Positions 36,020 to 44,508 of a stretch of DNA of 64,000 nucleotides are shown piece after piece. The stretch's first letter is position 1. Every line of letters begins with the position of its first letter. The stretch is from Flavobacterium sp. HTF (GTDB taxonomy: Bacteria > Bacteroidota > Bacteroidia > Flavobacteriales > Flavobacteriaceae): NCBI RefSeq assembly GCF_003105115.1, contig NZ_QETH01000006.1, forward strand, positions 1 to 64,000. Direction: 5' to 3'. Below the pieces are notes generated by a model. It ran no database searches. It was not told where the DNA came from and was given only the letters and a program-made list of their open reading frames with translations. The translations under genes and the position numbers were made by a program.

Positions 36020-36307
36020 TTGGAAACATCATCCCATTATTCTGATAGCATACTCAATAAACTTGCCGCAAGCTATCCCAAAACCTTCACGCTGGAAGAG
36101 CTCACAGCAGTTGTAATCCCCCCTTACAATGTCCTGAGAACCTTTAAAGAAAATATTGCTGCCCAAAGGCAAAACCAGGCAAAAATACTCGATGCGCTGA
36201 TCGCGCTGGAGGATCAGAGGTATATTGTCCTTAATCCGGCGACAGATGAAAGCTGTATCACCCTAAAGGGCCTGATCAAAATAAATCATACGGTATTGCG
36301 TAATTAA
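36020..36307 (+). CDS. Hypothetical protein with TTG start
   Basis: 95 residues, soluble and mainly helical (FKENIAAQRQNQAKILDALIALEDQRYIVL). The in-frame stop TAG at 36011-36013 lies just upstream and no ATG is available near the 5' end, so TTG at 36020 must be the start. The helix-rich end with ITLKGLIKI could be a small winged-helix, but this is a guess. No family is recognised. Confidence 0.6.
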   Translation: METSSHYSDSILNKLAASYPKTFTLEELTAVVIPPYNVLRTFKENIAAQRQNQAKILDALIALEDQRYIVLNPATDESCITLKGLIKINHTVLRN

Positions 36308-36499
36308 CCTATTGCTCAAAACTCGGGATAAACTGCAGCTTTACAACGAGTAATTTGAAATCTGCGGCACACCGGTAAAAACTGCAGCCATAGTCCCTCT
36401 ATCACCGCCCCAGAAAACTTCCAAAAAAATTAAGTTTTTTTTTATGTCTTTGCTGTCCTTCAAAAAAATTACCTCTTTGGTGTATTTTTATTTTTAATA

Positions 36500-36522
36500 G
36501 TATTTTAGCTTAGCTAAAATAC
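36500..36522. promoter_or_regulatory. Perfect 10-bp inverted repeat
   Basis: GTATTTTAGC-TTA-GCTAAAATAC: the arms at 36500-36509 and 36513-36522 are exact complements around a 3-nt centre. It is about 70 bp upstream of the methyltransferase gene. AT-rich arms without a T-run make an operator more likely than a terminator. Confidence 0.45.
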
Positions 36523-36593
36523 CTGAGTTTGATAAGCTGTAAACTATTTACCCTTACAAAACTTTATATATCATTTTTTAACACAACACGATA

Positions 36594-37229
36594 ATGGACC
36601 CATACAAGGAAACATTTGAAACCTGGAACAAGATCGCTTCACTGTATCAGGACAGGTTTATGGACCTGGACCTGTACAATGAAACTTATGACTTTGTATG
36701 CAGTTCAATGGATAAAACAGACCCGAAAATTCTGGAAATTGGCTGCGGCCCTGGAAATATTACAAAGTACCTGTTATCAAAACGGCCCGACTTTGCTGTT
36801 TTTGGCATCGACATTGCCCCCAACATGATAGAGCTTGCAAAAGCGAATAATCCCACAGCCCGTTTCCAAGTAATGGACAGCAGGGAGATTGACCACATCA
36901 AAACCAAATATGACGCCATAGTCTGCGGGTTCTGCCTGCCGTATTTATCGCCTGCGGACAGCCGAAAACTCATCGGCGACTGTTATGATCTGCTGAGTGA
37001 AAACGGACTGATTTATATGAGTTTTGTGGAAGGGGACCCGGACAGGTCCGGTTTTCAGTCTGGAAGCAGCGGGGAAAGGATTTACTTCTATTATTATAAT
37101 TTAGAGGACTTAAAAACAAAATTTTTGCAGAATAAATTTCAGGAACTTCAAATATTCAAAACAGAATATAAAATATCAAAGACCCAAATGGACATCCATA
37201 CCATACTAACAGCCAGAAAAAAGACATAG
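36594..37229 (+). CDS. Class I SAM-dependent methyltransferase
   Basis: 211 residues. Motif I ILEIGCGPGNITKYL is at about 45-59, the acidic post-I residue is Asp73 in FGIDIAPNMIELA, and motif II-like YDAIVCGFCLPYL follows. It has the standard Rossmann-type fold and length of small cytosolic methyltransferases. The substrate is unknown. The gene stands alone, with a perfect palindrome about 70 bp upstream. Confidence 0.88.
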   Translation: MDPYKETFETWNKIASLYQDRFMDLDLYNETYDFVCSSMDKTDPKILEIGCGPGNITKYLLSKRPDFAVFGIDIAPNMIELAKANNPTARFQVMDSREIDHIKTKYDAIVCGFCLPYLSPADSRKLIGDCYDLLSENGLIYMSFVEGDPDRSGFQSGSSGERIYFYYYNLEDLKTKFLQNKFQELQIFKTEYKISKTQMDIHTILTARKKT

Positions 37230-37474
37230 GTTAAGGGTGTTAAAAGACCAAACGTTTTGCAATATTTTTTTTTAATGATACCATGGCAAACTTACGGTAC
37301 AGTTTCAAAAAATGTCAATATAGGGAATAAGTGTTGGGTTGTAAACCCTGACCCTGCAAAAAGAAACTCCACCGGCAGCGTTTTTTATCTCTATTTCCCT
37401 GCCAGCTTTTAAAATTAATACGTCAATTGTCCTTGCATCACAGCAGGGATCAATTCAAAACAGCACCGTAATTC

Positions 37475-37900
37475 TCAAATAACAGGCAAAGGGGTCAGGC
37501 TCACCAGCCAGTATTGAATGATCCTGTCTATCATTTCCCTGTACTGGGAAAAATTTTCCTGTTTTTTAAAATACCCCTGCACTGAAAGACTGTAGGCCTG
37601 TGCTATATTTTGGGGATTCTGCGAGGTGGATAAAAAGATGTAAGGCAGGCATTTTTTATTGACCTGCTCATCCTGAAGTATTTTACCGCGAAGCTCAAAA
37701 CCATTGAGTTTGGGCATATTGATATCCGAGATAACCATAAAGGGGTTTACCCTTACATCTGAGAGGTAGTCCAGTACCTTGGAAGAATCTTCAAAAAACA
37801 CAATTTTGTTTGGATAACCCAGACTGTCGAAAATATCCTTAAGAAAATCCCTGTCATCCTGATCATCTTCTATCACTATTATTTCTCCGCTTATTTTCAT
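37475..37900 (-). CDS. Single-domain response regulator
   Basis: 141 residues, one receiver domain with acidic pair in VIEDDQDD (10-13) and phospho-acceptor Asp59 in VISDINMP. The conserved Lys lies in GYFKKQENF. It is divergent from the PAS kinase gene (38245), and its closest look-alike here is the receiver at 40180 on the kinase's other side (shared LG-NKIV, NMPxxNGxEL and STxxxxxxIxxAYxLSxQGxFKK). Confidence 0.9.
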   Translation of the reverse strand: MKISGEIIVIEDDQDDRDFLKDIFDSLGYPNKIVFFEDSSKVLDYLSDVRVNPFMVISDINMPKLNGFELRGKILQDEQVNKKCLPYIFLSTSQNPQNIAQAYSLSVQGYFKKQENFSQYREMIDRIIQYWLVSLTPLPVI

Positions 37901-38244
37901 CAGGCAAAAGTACTAATTTATATGCTGCCAGGCAGTAAAAAATCAAATCTGCATCCCATTTTACACTTTGCTTTACATCTGCCCGGGACGGCTTTAAATT
38001 AAATACCAATAGTGCCGCCCCCGCCTCCCGCGGCAGGACTGACCCAAATTAATAACAATCCCTTTTGGGCAGGGCATTATTTGTCTAAAAATATTATACT
38101 AGTTTTCCGTTTCCACCACCCCTGTTGTACTGCCAGAGACAAGGTATTTTCTATGGGTTGGAATTTTAAAACAATGAAAAAGAATACTATAACAGTGTAA
38201 GTACAGATAAGGTATAGCTTCGCAAAAACAAAAACCACCCACCG
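37901..38244. other. Divergent intergenic region, nothing specific recognised
   Basis: The region lies between the divergent receiver and kinase genes and must contain both promoters. It has a GC-rich tract around 38010-38040 that is out of character but has no clear hairpin. Confidence 0.4.
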
Positions 38245-39756
38245 ATGTATGACAATCTATTGCTTTTGAAAGACATTGTTGATAATACCCCTCTGCCTAC
38301 CGCTGTTTATACAGGGGAAGAACTAAAAATAGAACTCGCCAACCCCGCTATGATACAGGCGTGGGGTAAAGGAGATGATGTAATTGGAAAAAAATATCTT
38401 GAAGTACTTCCCGAAATTCAAAACCAGGCTTTTGCGGGCCAGGCCCTGGCCGTGCTGAAAACCGGAACGCCCTTCCACGCCAAGGACAAACAGGTCGATT
38501 TAATGGTGGACGGTTCCCTTAGGACCTTTTATTTCAATTACAGCTTTATCCCCCTTTTTAATAAGGCAGGCGGGATCTATGCGGTGATGAATACAGGCTC
38601 GGATGTAACCGAGCTTCATCTGGCAAAACAGCAGACCCAGAGTGCCGAGCAAAGGCTCAGAATGGCTATTGAATCCTCAGGCATGGGCACCTATGAAATT
38701 GACCTTGCCACTAAAAAAGTGACAGCCTGCGGGAATTTTAATGCCATTTTAGGAATTGACGGGGAGATATCAGACCAGGAGCTGTTTGCAAAACTGCATC
38801 CAGAGGATTTAACAGCGCGCGCAGAAGCGCACCAAGAGGCCAGCCTTACAGGAAAAATAAGTTATCAGAGCAGGATTGTAAGCCCCGAGGGGACCGCACG
38901 ATGGATTAAAATTAGCGGCAGGGTCATCAGAGACCAGAACGGCGATGATACCGCCATTATCGGGATCATCCAGGATATCCACGAGCAGAAAGCCTTTGAA
39001 GAAGAGCTCAAAAGGCAGGTCGCACAAAATACCGAGGAGCTCAGAAGGTCCAATGATGATCTTTTGCATTTCGCGGGTGTGGTGAGCCATGATTTGAAAG
39101 AGCCTATTCGAAAAATTAAAACTTTCAATAGTATTTTAAAAAATGAGTACAAAGCTGATTTTAGTGAGAACGCTAAAAAATTCCTGCAAAAGGTAGACCA
39201 GTCCGCACAAAGGATGCAGAATATCGTGGAAGGCATCCTTGCCTACTCGACCCTGGATAAAAGATCGCAGCCTGTTGAGGAAATAAACCTTGACCTGGTC
39301 ATTGAAAATATCAAAACCGATCTGGAACTGATCATAAATGAAAAAGGAGCCATTCTGGTCATAAGTGAGCTTCCCCAGATAGAAGGGGCGCCGATACTGA
39401 TCCACCAGCTTTTTTATAACCTGGTGCACAATGCCCTTAAGTTCTCAAAAGCCGATGAGCCGCCGCGTGTGATCATCACTTCGGATATTATAAAGAATCA
39501 AGAAGGCATTGAGGTGCTGGAAATAAAAATCAAGGACAATGGCATTGGACTGGACATTGTTGATACAGAGAAAATATTCACGGCCTTTGAAAGGCTGCAC
39601 TCCAAAGACCAGTTCGAAGGAAACGGGCTTGGCCTTGCCCTTTGCAGAAAAATAGCCAAAAGGCATAATGGCTCTATTACTGCTGTGGGAGAGAAAGACA
39701 ACGGCGCTGAATTTACAGTGACCCTTCCTTTAAAACAGTCCGATTCTTATCTTTAG
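38245..39756 (+). CDS. PAS-domain sensor histidine kinase
   Basis: 503 residues, no membrane segment. Two PAS modules are at about 5-125 and 135-250 (the second with the PAC-like IIGIIQDIHEQK). The HisKA acceptor is His282 in VVSHDLKEPIRK. The ATPase domain shows NLVHNALKFSK, DNGIGLD and GNGLGLALCRK. It resembles the kinase at 3264-4937 in design. It is flanked by two paralogous stand-alone receivers, of which the one at 40180 is in the same direction. Confidence 0.9.
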   Translation: MYDNLLLLKDIVDNTPLPTAVYTGEELKIELANPAMIQAWGKGDDVIGKKYLEVLPEIQNQAFAGQALAVLKTGTPFHAKDKQVDLMVDGSLRTFYFNYSFIPLFNKAGGIYAVMNTGSDVTELHLAKQQTQSAEQRLRMAIESSGMGTYEIDLATKKVTACGNFNAILGIDGEISDQELFAKLHPEDLTARAEAHQEASLTGKISYQSRIVSPEGTARWIKISGRVIRDQNGDDTAIIGIIQDIHEQKAFEEELKRQVAQNTEELRRSNDDLLHFAGVVSHDLKEPIRKIKTFNSILKNEYKADFSENAKKFLQKVDQSAQRMQNIVEGILAYSTLDKRSQPVEEINLDLVIENIKTDLELIINEKGAILVISELPQIEGAPILIHQLFYNLVHNALKFSKADEPPRVIITSDIIKNQEGIEVLEIKIKDNGIGLDIVDTEKIFTAFERLHSKDQFEGNGLGLALCRKIAKRHNGSITAVGEKDNGAEFTVTLPLKQSDSYL

Positions 39757-40179
39757 CACCTTGTAAACAAATAGGTAAACTGAAAGATTCTTATCTCAAA
39801 TGTGTTATTGCAAATTGTGAAGTTCAATTTCGCAGATAATTCAATATATACAATCAAAAGTTTTTAAGTAGACATAAAATGGAAGATTATGTTTATGGAC
39901 AGCCCGCCCTGTACTTAATTGTATGAGGCGGGTTTATCATTTTGATTTTCAAAAAATTAAACAAATTAATATCTCAATTATCGAAATTATAGGCTTGTGG
40001 CAAAATCTTGGAACACATAATTTAGAGTAGATTCCTTTTTTGCCATAAAAATTAACGCGGTAACAGATAAAAAAGAGGTTGTACTAAATTTACATCAGTA
40101 TACCTAATATACTTTATGCTCTAATTATTACTATATTAAAAAAAACGTTATACATTTAGATACTCTTAAAAATAATACA
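39757..40179. other. Gene-free stretch with weak hairpin and TGGCA motif
   Basis: No supported gene is present. It holds a 7-bp hairpin GCCCGCC/GGCGGGT (39902-39908 with 39927-39933) followed by a short T-rich stretch, a possible terminator for the kinase, and a TGGCA-N6-TGGAA motif at 39998-40013. Confidence 0.5.
39998..40013 (+). repeat. TGGCA-N6-TGGAA motif, copy D
   Basis: Preceded by CT-TG as in the other copies and embedded in TTGTGGCAAAATCTTGGAAC. It is the fourth member of the motif family seen at 32701, 32807 and 34689, about 5 kb from the nearest. Confidence 0.4.
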
Positions 40180-40602
40180 ATGATAAAAAACGGTAATATC
40201 CTAATAATAGAAGATGATGCAGATGACAAGGAGATTTTAGAAGATGTAATTGTATCTCTGGGTACCACTAACAAAATCGTCTGGAAAATTAATGGCGCAG
40301 AAGCACTTGAATATCTATGTAACAGTAATGAAAAAATGCTGATTATTTTTTGCGATGTGAACATGCCAATTATGAATGGACTGGAGCTAAAGAGACTTAT
40401 AGATGCTGACCCGGTCCTTAGAAAAAAAAGCATACCTTTTGTTTTTTACTCAACCGCAGCAACGGAAAATGCCATTGAAGAAGCTTACACTACACTTAGT
40501 ATTCAAGGCTTTTTTAAAAAAGAAAATGACTTCCATAAAACAAAAGCAATTATCAATACAGTACTTGAGTACTGGAAAAATTGCGTTCACCCAAATACAT
40601 AA
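40180..40602 (+). CDS. Single-domain response regulator
   Basis: 140 residues, one receiver domain. Acidic residues in LIIEDDADD (11-12), phospho-acceptor Asp59 in IFCDVNMP, and Lys in GFFKKENDF. It is a close paralogue of the receiver at 37475-37900. It follows the PAS kinase at a distance of 423 bp, which contains a possible terminator, so it likely has its own promoter. Confidence 0.9.
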   Translation: MIKNGNILIIEDDADDKEILEDVIVSLGTTNKIVWKINGAEALEYLCNSNEKMLIIFCDVNMPIMNGLELKRLIDADPVLRKKSIPFVFYSTAATENAIEEAYTTLSIQGFFKKENDFHKTKAIINTVLEYWKNCVHPNT

Positions 40603-40858
40603 TTTTATTCTAAATGTGGAAAAATTAGGACAATTAACAAACAGTTGTCAACTAAATGGCCACACCAATTTTCGGAATAAGACCACTGAAAATTAGAATC
40701 TGGTTAACTTTGCTCTCCTTTCAGTTTCTGAAGAATTTCGAGACACCGTTTTCGTTTATCGATAATAGACCGGGAGATTTTGATGCTTTGTATGATGTAA
40801 CATAAAAATATTCGATAATTTAAACCGTAAATTGATTTTTTTTGATTTAATTTATTTT

Positions 40859-41290
40859 CTATTCTTTCACCTGTTTGTAAACTTCAATTTTACCTATTAC
40901 GTCAAAATCCAAAGTATAATTAATAGTGAATTGATAATTTTCATTCATCAAGATTATCATTTCAGCCTGATAAATCGAATTGCCCAAATTTAACTTTGGA
41001 TTTTTGGATAAAATGAGATAATAGGGCAATGCACTTTGGGATAATTCATTATTGATCAACATATCAAATCCTTCTTTTCTGGTTTGCTCAACAAAACAAG
41101 AACCGGGAAAGTTAGGTTTATTTTTAGCTATAAAACTCTTAAATAGTTCAAGATCTGATTTGTTAAAAGAAAGCGCTTGCAAATTTAAATTGCTAAACTT
41201 ATCAAGTTTAAACCATTTAATATTTACAATTAACTTTTTAGAATCTAAGTTGTATTTAAAGTAGGCCAGCTGCGTATTTATAGTATACAT
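40859..41290 (-). CDS. Hypothetical protein
   Basis: 143 residues, no signal peptide or membrane segment, beta-rich in the first half (LAYFKYNLDSKKLIVNIKWFKLD) and ending in strands FTINYTLDFDVIGKIEV. The single Cys lies in GSCFVEQTRKEGF. I do not recognise a family. The ATG at 41288-41290 is preceded by AT-rich sequence typical of promoters here. It stands alone. Confidence 0.65.
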   Translation of the reverse strand: MYTINTQLAYFKYNLDSKKLIVNIKWFKLDKFSNLNLQALSFNKSDLELFKSFIAKNKPNFPGSCFVEQTRKEGFDMLINNELSQSALPYYLILSKNPKLNLGNSIYQAEMIILMNENYQFTINYTLDFDVIGKIEVYKQVKE

Positions 41291-41639
41291 GGATAATATT
41301 TCTAATTAAATTACTACAGGATAAGTTTATTGGTAATGCTATGTAATCTTGTAACAGCTGATAAATAAAAAATAAGGCGTTTTTTTAACAGTGGCTTTTA
41401 TGCAATGGCTAATTTAGTGTGAATTCAAGAAAAAAAACAATCAAATTTAACATTTAGAACCATTCTAGTGAGTAAGAATAAACTTCCAGTAATAGCTTTA
41501 TCGCCCTTTGTTTTTAAACAGACTTTTATCTTTTTGGAGGTAAAACTTAAAAGTATTTTGGCAAGACTTAACTATTTACAACATTTCTAAACAAGTAGTT
41601 ACCTAAAAATATTACAGGATTATTAGCTATATTTGAATT
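41291..41639. other. Intergenic region with candidate Bacteroidota promoter
   Basis: Contains TATATTTG at 41628-41635, matching the -7 consensus TAnnTTTG, only 4 bp before the GTG at 41640. If used, the mRNA would be nearly leaderless. No -33 element was seen at the expected distance. Otherwise nothing is recognised. Confidence 0.35.
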
Positions 41640-42020
41640 GTGAAAAAACACCTTTCCATATTATTTTTATCGGTCTACCTTTTGTCTGTAACGCAGTTGG
41701 TAGAGCTTATAAAGCTGCCTGTAATGGTAGAACATTATGTGGAACATAAAGAGCAAAATCCTAATTTAACTGTTCTTCAATTTTTGTGCATTCATTATCA
41801 GGGACCAGATGTATTTGATGCCGATTATGCTAAGGATATGAAACTGCCTTTTAAATCACACACCAATATCAGCTCTGTTGTATTTTATCCTTTAATACAA
41901 GAATACGAAACCATACAAAAAGTAAATTTTACGTATAAAAAACAAAATTTATATACGTATTGTTTTGCCTATTCTTCCATTTCCCTTTCCTCTATCTGGC
42001 AGCCGCCCAGAGACTGTTAA
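41640..42020 (+). CDS. Small exported protein of metal-efflux (czc/cus) loci
   Basis: 126 residues starting with GTG at 41640. An N-terminal hydrophobic signal (HLSILFLSVYLLSV) is followed by KLPVMVEHYVEHK, FLCIHY, MKLPFKS and a C-terminal SIWQPPRDC. Short proteins of this plan, ending in a WQPP-x-x-C motif, stand in front of CzcC/B/A efflux genes in many Bacteroidota; this is from memory. Here the efflux genes are missing apart from a 27-codon czcA start at 42111, so this is probably a survivor of a deleted locus. Its biochemical role is not known. Confidence 0.65.
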   Translation: MKKHLSILFLSVYLLSVTQLVELIKLPVMVEHYVEHKEQNPNLTVLQFLCIHYQGPDVFDADYAKDMKLPFKSHTNISSVVFYPLIQEYETIQKVNFTYKKQNLYTYCFAYSSISLSSIWQPPRDC

Positions 42021-42110
42021 TCGTTTTTTATCGGCTTAAAAATTTCACGTCTACTGACGCGTGTTTTGCTATTGCTTATTTTTTACAACGACGATTAACA
42101 AAACAAACTT

Positions 42111-42191
42111 ATGCTTTCTAAAATAATTGAGTTTTCCGTAAACAATAAACTCATCGCAGGGCTTTTTACAATTGCCCCGATTGGTCGATGA
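42111..42191 (+). pseudogene. czcA/cusA (RND metal efflux pump) 5' fossil
   Basis: Reads MLSKIIEFSVNNKLIAGLFT followed by IAPIGR and TGA. This is the conserved start of CzcA/CusA heavy-metal RND pumps (usual form MLxKIIxFSIxNKLIIGLFTL), which are more than 1000 residues long. After about 22 codons the similarity stops, so nearly the whole gene was deleted. The DNA after it (42192-42270) is coding-like in one frame but not recognised. Confidence 0.7.
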
Positions 42192-42295
42192 AAAGCAATG
42201 CCGAGAGGAACAAAATCTGGCTTAGCCAATGCATTGCCTGGATGAAAATGGAGAACAAAGAAGAATAGAAAATTAATACTTTAAAACAAAACATT

Positions 42296-42733
42296 ATGAA
42301 CGGAGCGCATTATCACTTAGTATTGAACCACTTGCCTATTATTATACCCATTGTAGGTTTATTGATACTCATAGGCGGATTTGCAGTAAAATCTGAAATT
42401 GTAAAAAGAACAGCTTACTGTATTTTTATACTGGGAGCAATTACGGCATTTGCAGCAATAGCAACAGGCGAAGGCGCCGAGCACGTGGTAAAACAAATTG
42501 AGGGAATCTCTAAAAGTTTAATCCATGAACATGAAGAAAAAGCAGAGATATTTGCTTTACTATCCTATTCATTGGGCATAGGTTCAATAGTCGCTTTATG
42601 GAGCAATTGGAAAAAGAAATTGTATGCTAATTATATTGCATTGGCTATACTGGTGTTCTCCCTGACAGTTTTATACTTTGGTCAGCAAACAGGCACTACA
42701 GGCGGAGAAATCAGACATTCTGAAATTAGATAA
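42296..42733 (+). CDS. Small integral membrane protein (DUF2231-like)
   Basis: 145 residues with four predicted membrane helices (about 8-30, 37-57, 85-102, 109-127). HYHLVLNHLPIIIPI at the N-terminus, with its histidines before the first helix, and EHEEKAEIFA after helix 2 resemble DUF2231-like proteins. Such genes are often found near metal-efflux loci, as here. Function unknown; a metal or heme link through the His residues is conceivable but unproven. Confidence 0.7.
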   Translation: MNGAHYHLVLNHLPIIIPIVGLLILIGGFAVKSEIVKRTAYCIFILGAITAFAAIATGEGAEHVVKQIEGISKSLIHEHEEKAEIFALLSYSLGIGSIVALWSNWKKKLYANYIALAILVFSLTVLYFGQQTGTTGGEIRHSEIR

Positions 42734-42870
42734 CTGCTAACTGATTATTTCATAAAATATTTACGAACCTAAAATAGTATTATAAAATTCAGAATCATTC
42801 TACAAGTCTTAATCCATTATTTTACAATGTGTTGATGTAATTTTTATGATATAAAACAAAAAAATTTAAT

Positions 42871-43269
42871 ATGAATACAATTCAGGATGAGGCAAAACTT
42901 CATACCTTCTTAAAATCAGTTGATTCAAATATAGAGAAGCTTAATGACAAAAAAATAATAGCCTTTTTCGAATTTTTAGGATTAAAAGACCGTGAGGATA
43001 TCCCTAAGGATTTTCTTGATTGGGAAAATATTCTTGTTGTGCTGCCAAATCGCGAGATGTTAAATGAAATAAAAAAATATAAGGATTCAATATCCCGAAT
43101 TTCATTTGTTACAAACGCAAATGCAAAGCAGATTCATATTTATGATATGAATGACTGGAAAAGTGCTACACAAAAAAAAACAGCATTACAAATAAGACAG
43201 TTTCTAAAAACTAATTTTGGAGGTGCTGAAAAAATCTCTAAAAGTCCGGACTGGGTTAAACTAAAATAA
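42871..43269 (+). CDS. Hypothetical protein upstream of the VIT1-type transporter
   Basis: 132 residues, soluble, alpha/beta alternation (KKIIAFFEFLGL, WENILVVLPN, RISFVTNANAKQIHIYDM). No signal peptide. It ends 9 bp before the VIT1-type gene and so is probably co-transcribed. I do not recognise the family. A rough likeness to STAS-like folds is only an impression. Confidence 0.65.
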   Translation: MNTIQDEAKLHTFLKSVDSNIEKLNDKKIIAFFEFLGLKDREDIPKDFLDWENILVVLPNREMLNEIKKYKDSISRISFVTNANAKQIHIYDMNDWKSATQKKTALQIRQFLKTNFGGAEKISKSPDWVKLK

Positions 43270-43278
43270 ATTAGAATT

Positions 43279-43968
43279 ATGGAGACTGAAGTTCATTATA
43301 TTAACAGAAGCGGATGGCTCAGGGCAGCTGTCCTAGGTGCAAACGACGGTATTTTATCGACCACCAGTTTAGCGATTGGTGTTGCGGCGGCGAGTGTAAC
43401 CAGAGAACCTATTTTGCTTGCGGCAGTAGCCGGTTTAGTGGCCGGTGCTCTTTCCATGGCGGCAGGCGAATATGTATCGGTAAGTTCTCAATCTGACATT
43501 GAAACAGCTGATTTAAAAAGAGAAAAAAATGCACTCGATACCTTGCCCGAAGAAGAACTGGAAGAACTCACCGATATTTACATTCAAAGAGGTTTAAATA
43601 AAGAACTGGCCAGACAGGTTGCCATCGAATTAACGGCTCATGATGCCCTTGAAGCCCATGCGCGCGATGAACTCGGAATTAATGAAATCACACAAGCAAA
43701 TCCTTTAACTGCAGCTTTTGCATCGGCAGTATCATTTATCATTGGAGGTTTATTGCCTCTTTTGGTCGCAATTTTTGCCCCTATCAAAGAAATGGTATTT
43801 TATCAATATGGCTTCTCTATACTCTTTTTGGCATTATCGGGAATACTTGCCGCTAAAGCAGGAGGTTCACATACTTTTAAAGCAGTATTGCGTATCTGTA
43901 TCTGGGGCACCTTTGCCATGGCAGCCTCGGCATTGGTGGGCTATATTTTTGGTGTCCAGACTGCTTAG
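43279..43968 (+). CDS. VIT1/CCC1-family iron/manganese transporter
   Basis: 229 residues with about five membrane helices. The family start GWLRAAVLGANDGILSTTSL is at about 12-31, followed by AGEYVSVSSQSDIETADL, and the cytoplasmic metal-binding helical region (LEELTDIYIQRGLNKELARQVAIELTAHDALEAHARDE) is complete. These proteins move Fe2+/Mn2+ across the membrane, in bacteria usually out of the cytoplasm. It follows a metal-efflux fossil, which fits a metal-homeostasis patch. Confidence 0.92.
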   Translation: METEVHYINRSGWLRAAVLGANDGILSTTSLAIGVAAASVTREPILLAAVAGLVAGALSMAAGEYVSVSSQSDIETADLKREKNALDTLPEEELEELTDIYIQRGLNKELARQVAIELTAHDALEAHARDELGINEITQANPLTAAFASAVSFIIGGLLPLLVAIFAPIKEMVFYQYGFSILFLALSGILAAKAGGSHTFKAVLRICIWGTFAMAASALVGYIFGVQTA

Positions 43969-44073
43969 AAAATAGTTTTTTTGATTTAAAATTTAATCGA
44001 ATCTTAAGCAAGCAAAAAAAATAAGATCCCCGACAATTCGTTATTTCGTATATACCTAAAAACAAACTGCTTA

Positions 44074-44508
44074 ATGAAACTAATTACAATGTTCCTTTTA
44101 ATGACAGTGCTTCCCATCAACTGGGAACCTGACTTTACTAATGCCAAAAAAGTGGCAAAGGAAAAGCACGAATTAATTCTACTCAACTTCTCCGGTTCAG
44201 ACTGGTGTGGGCCTTGTATCGTGACGCGCAGAGACTATCTGGAAAATCAGGCTTTCACAGATATGGCCAACGAGAATCTGGTACTGGTTAATGCTGATTT
44301 TCCAAGAAAGAAGAAAAACATTGGAACTCCCCAGCAGGTAAAGCGAAATGAAGATTTAGCCGAAATTTACAATAAAGAAGGAAGTTTCCCTTTAACCCTT
44401 CTTCTTGATGCTGATGGAAAAGTTCTTAAAACCTGGCACGGAAAACCAGAAACTACACCTGAGCAGTGGACTGCCGAAATAAAAGCAATCTGTGATAGCA
44501 AAAAGTAA
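44074..44508 (+). CDS. Thioredoxin-fold protein (exported thiol-disulfide type)
   Basis: 144 residues. The redox motif is Cys45-Gly-Pro-Cys48 in SDWCGPCIV; downstream FPLTLLLDADGKVLKTWHG is the cis-Pro side of the fold. The N-terminus (MKLITMFLLMTVLP) may be a short, atypical signal. It is the first gene of a four-gene operon (Trx, ApbE, DUF4266, DUF3570), and its 3' end overlaps the GTG start of apbE by 17 bp. Its likely role is keeping cysteines in the partner proteins reduced. Confidence 0.88.
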   Translation: MKLITMFLLMTVLPINWEPDFTNAKKVAKEKHELILLNFSGSDWCGPCIVTRRDYLENQAFTDMANENLVLVNADFPRKKKNIGTPQQVKRNEDLAEIYNKEGSFPLTLLLDADGKVLKTWHGKPETTPEQWTAEIKAICDSKK

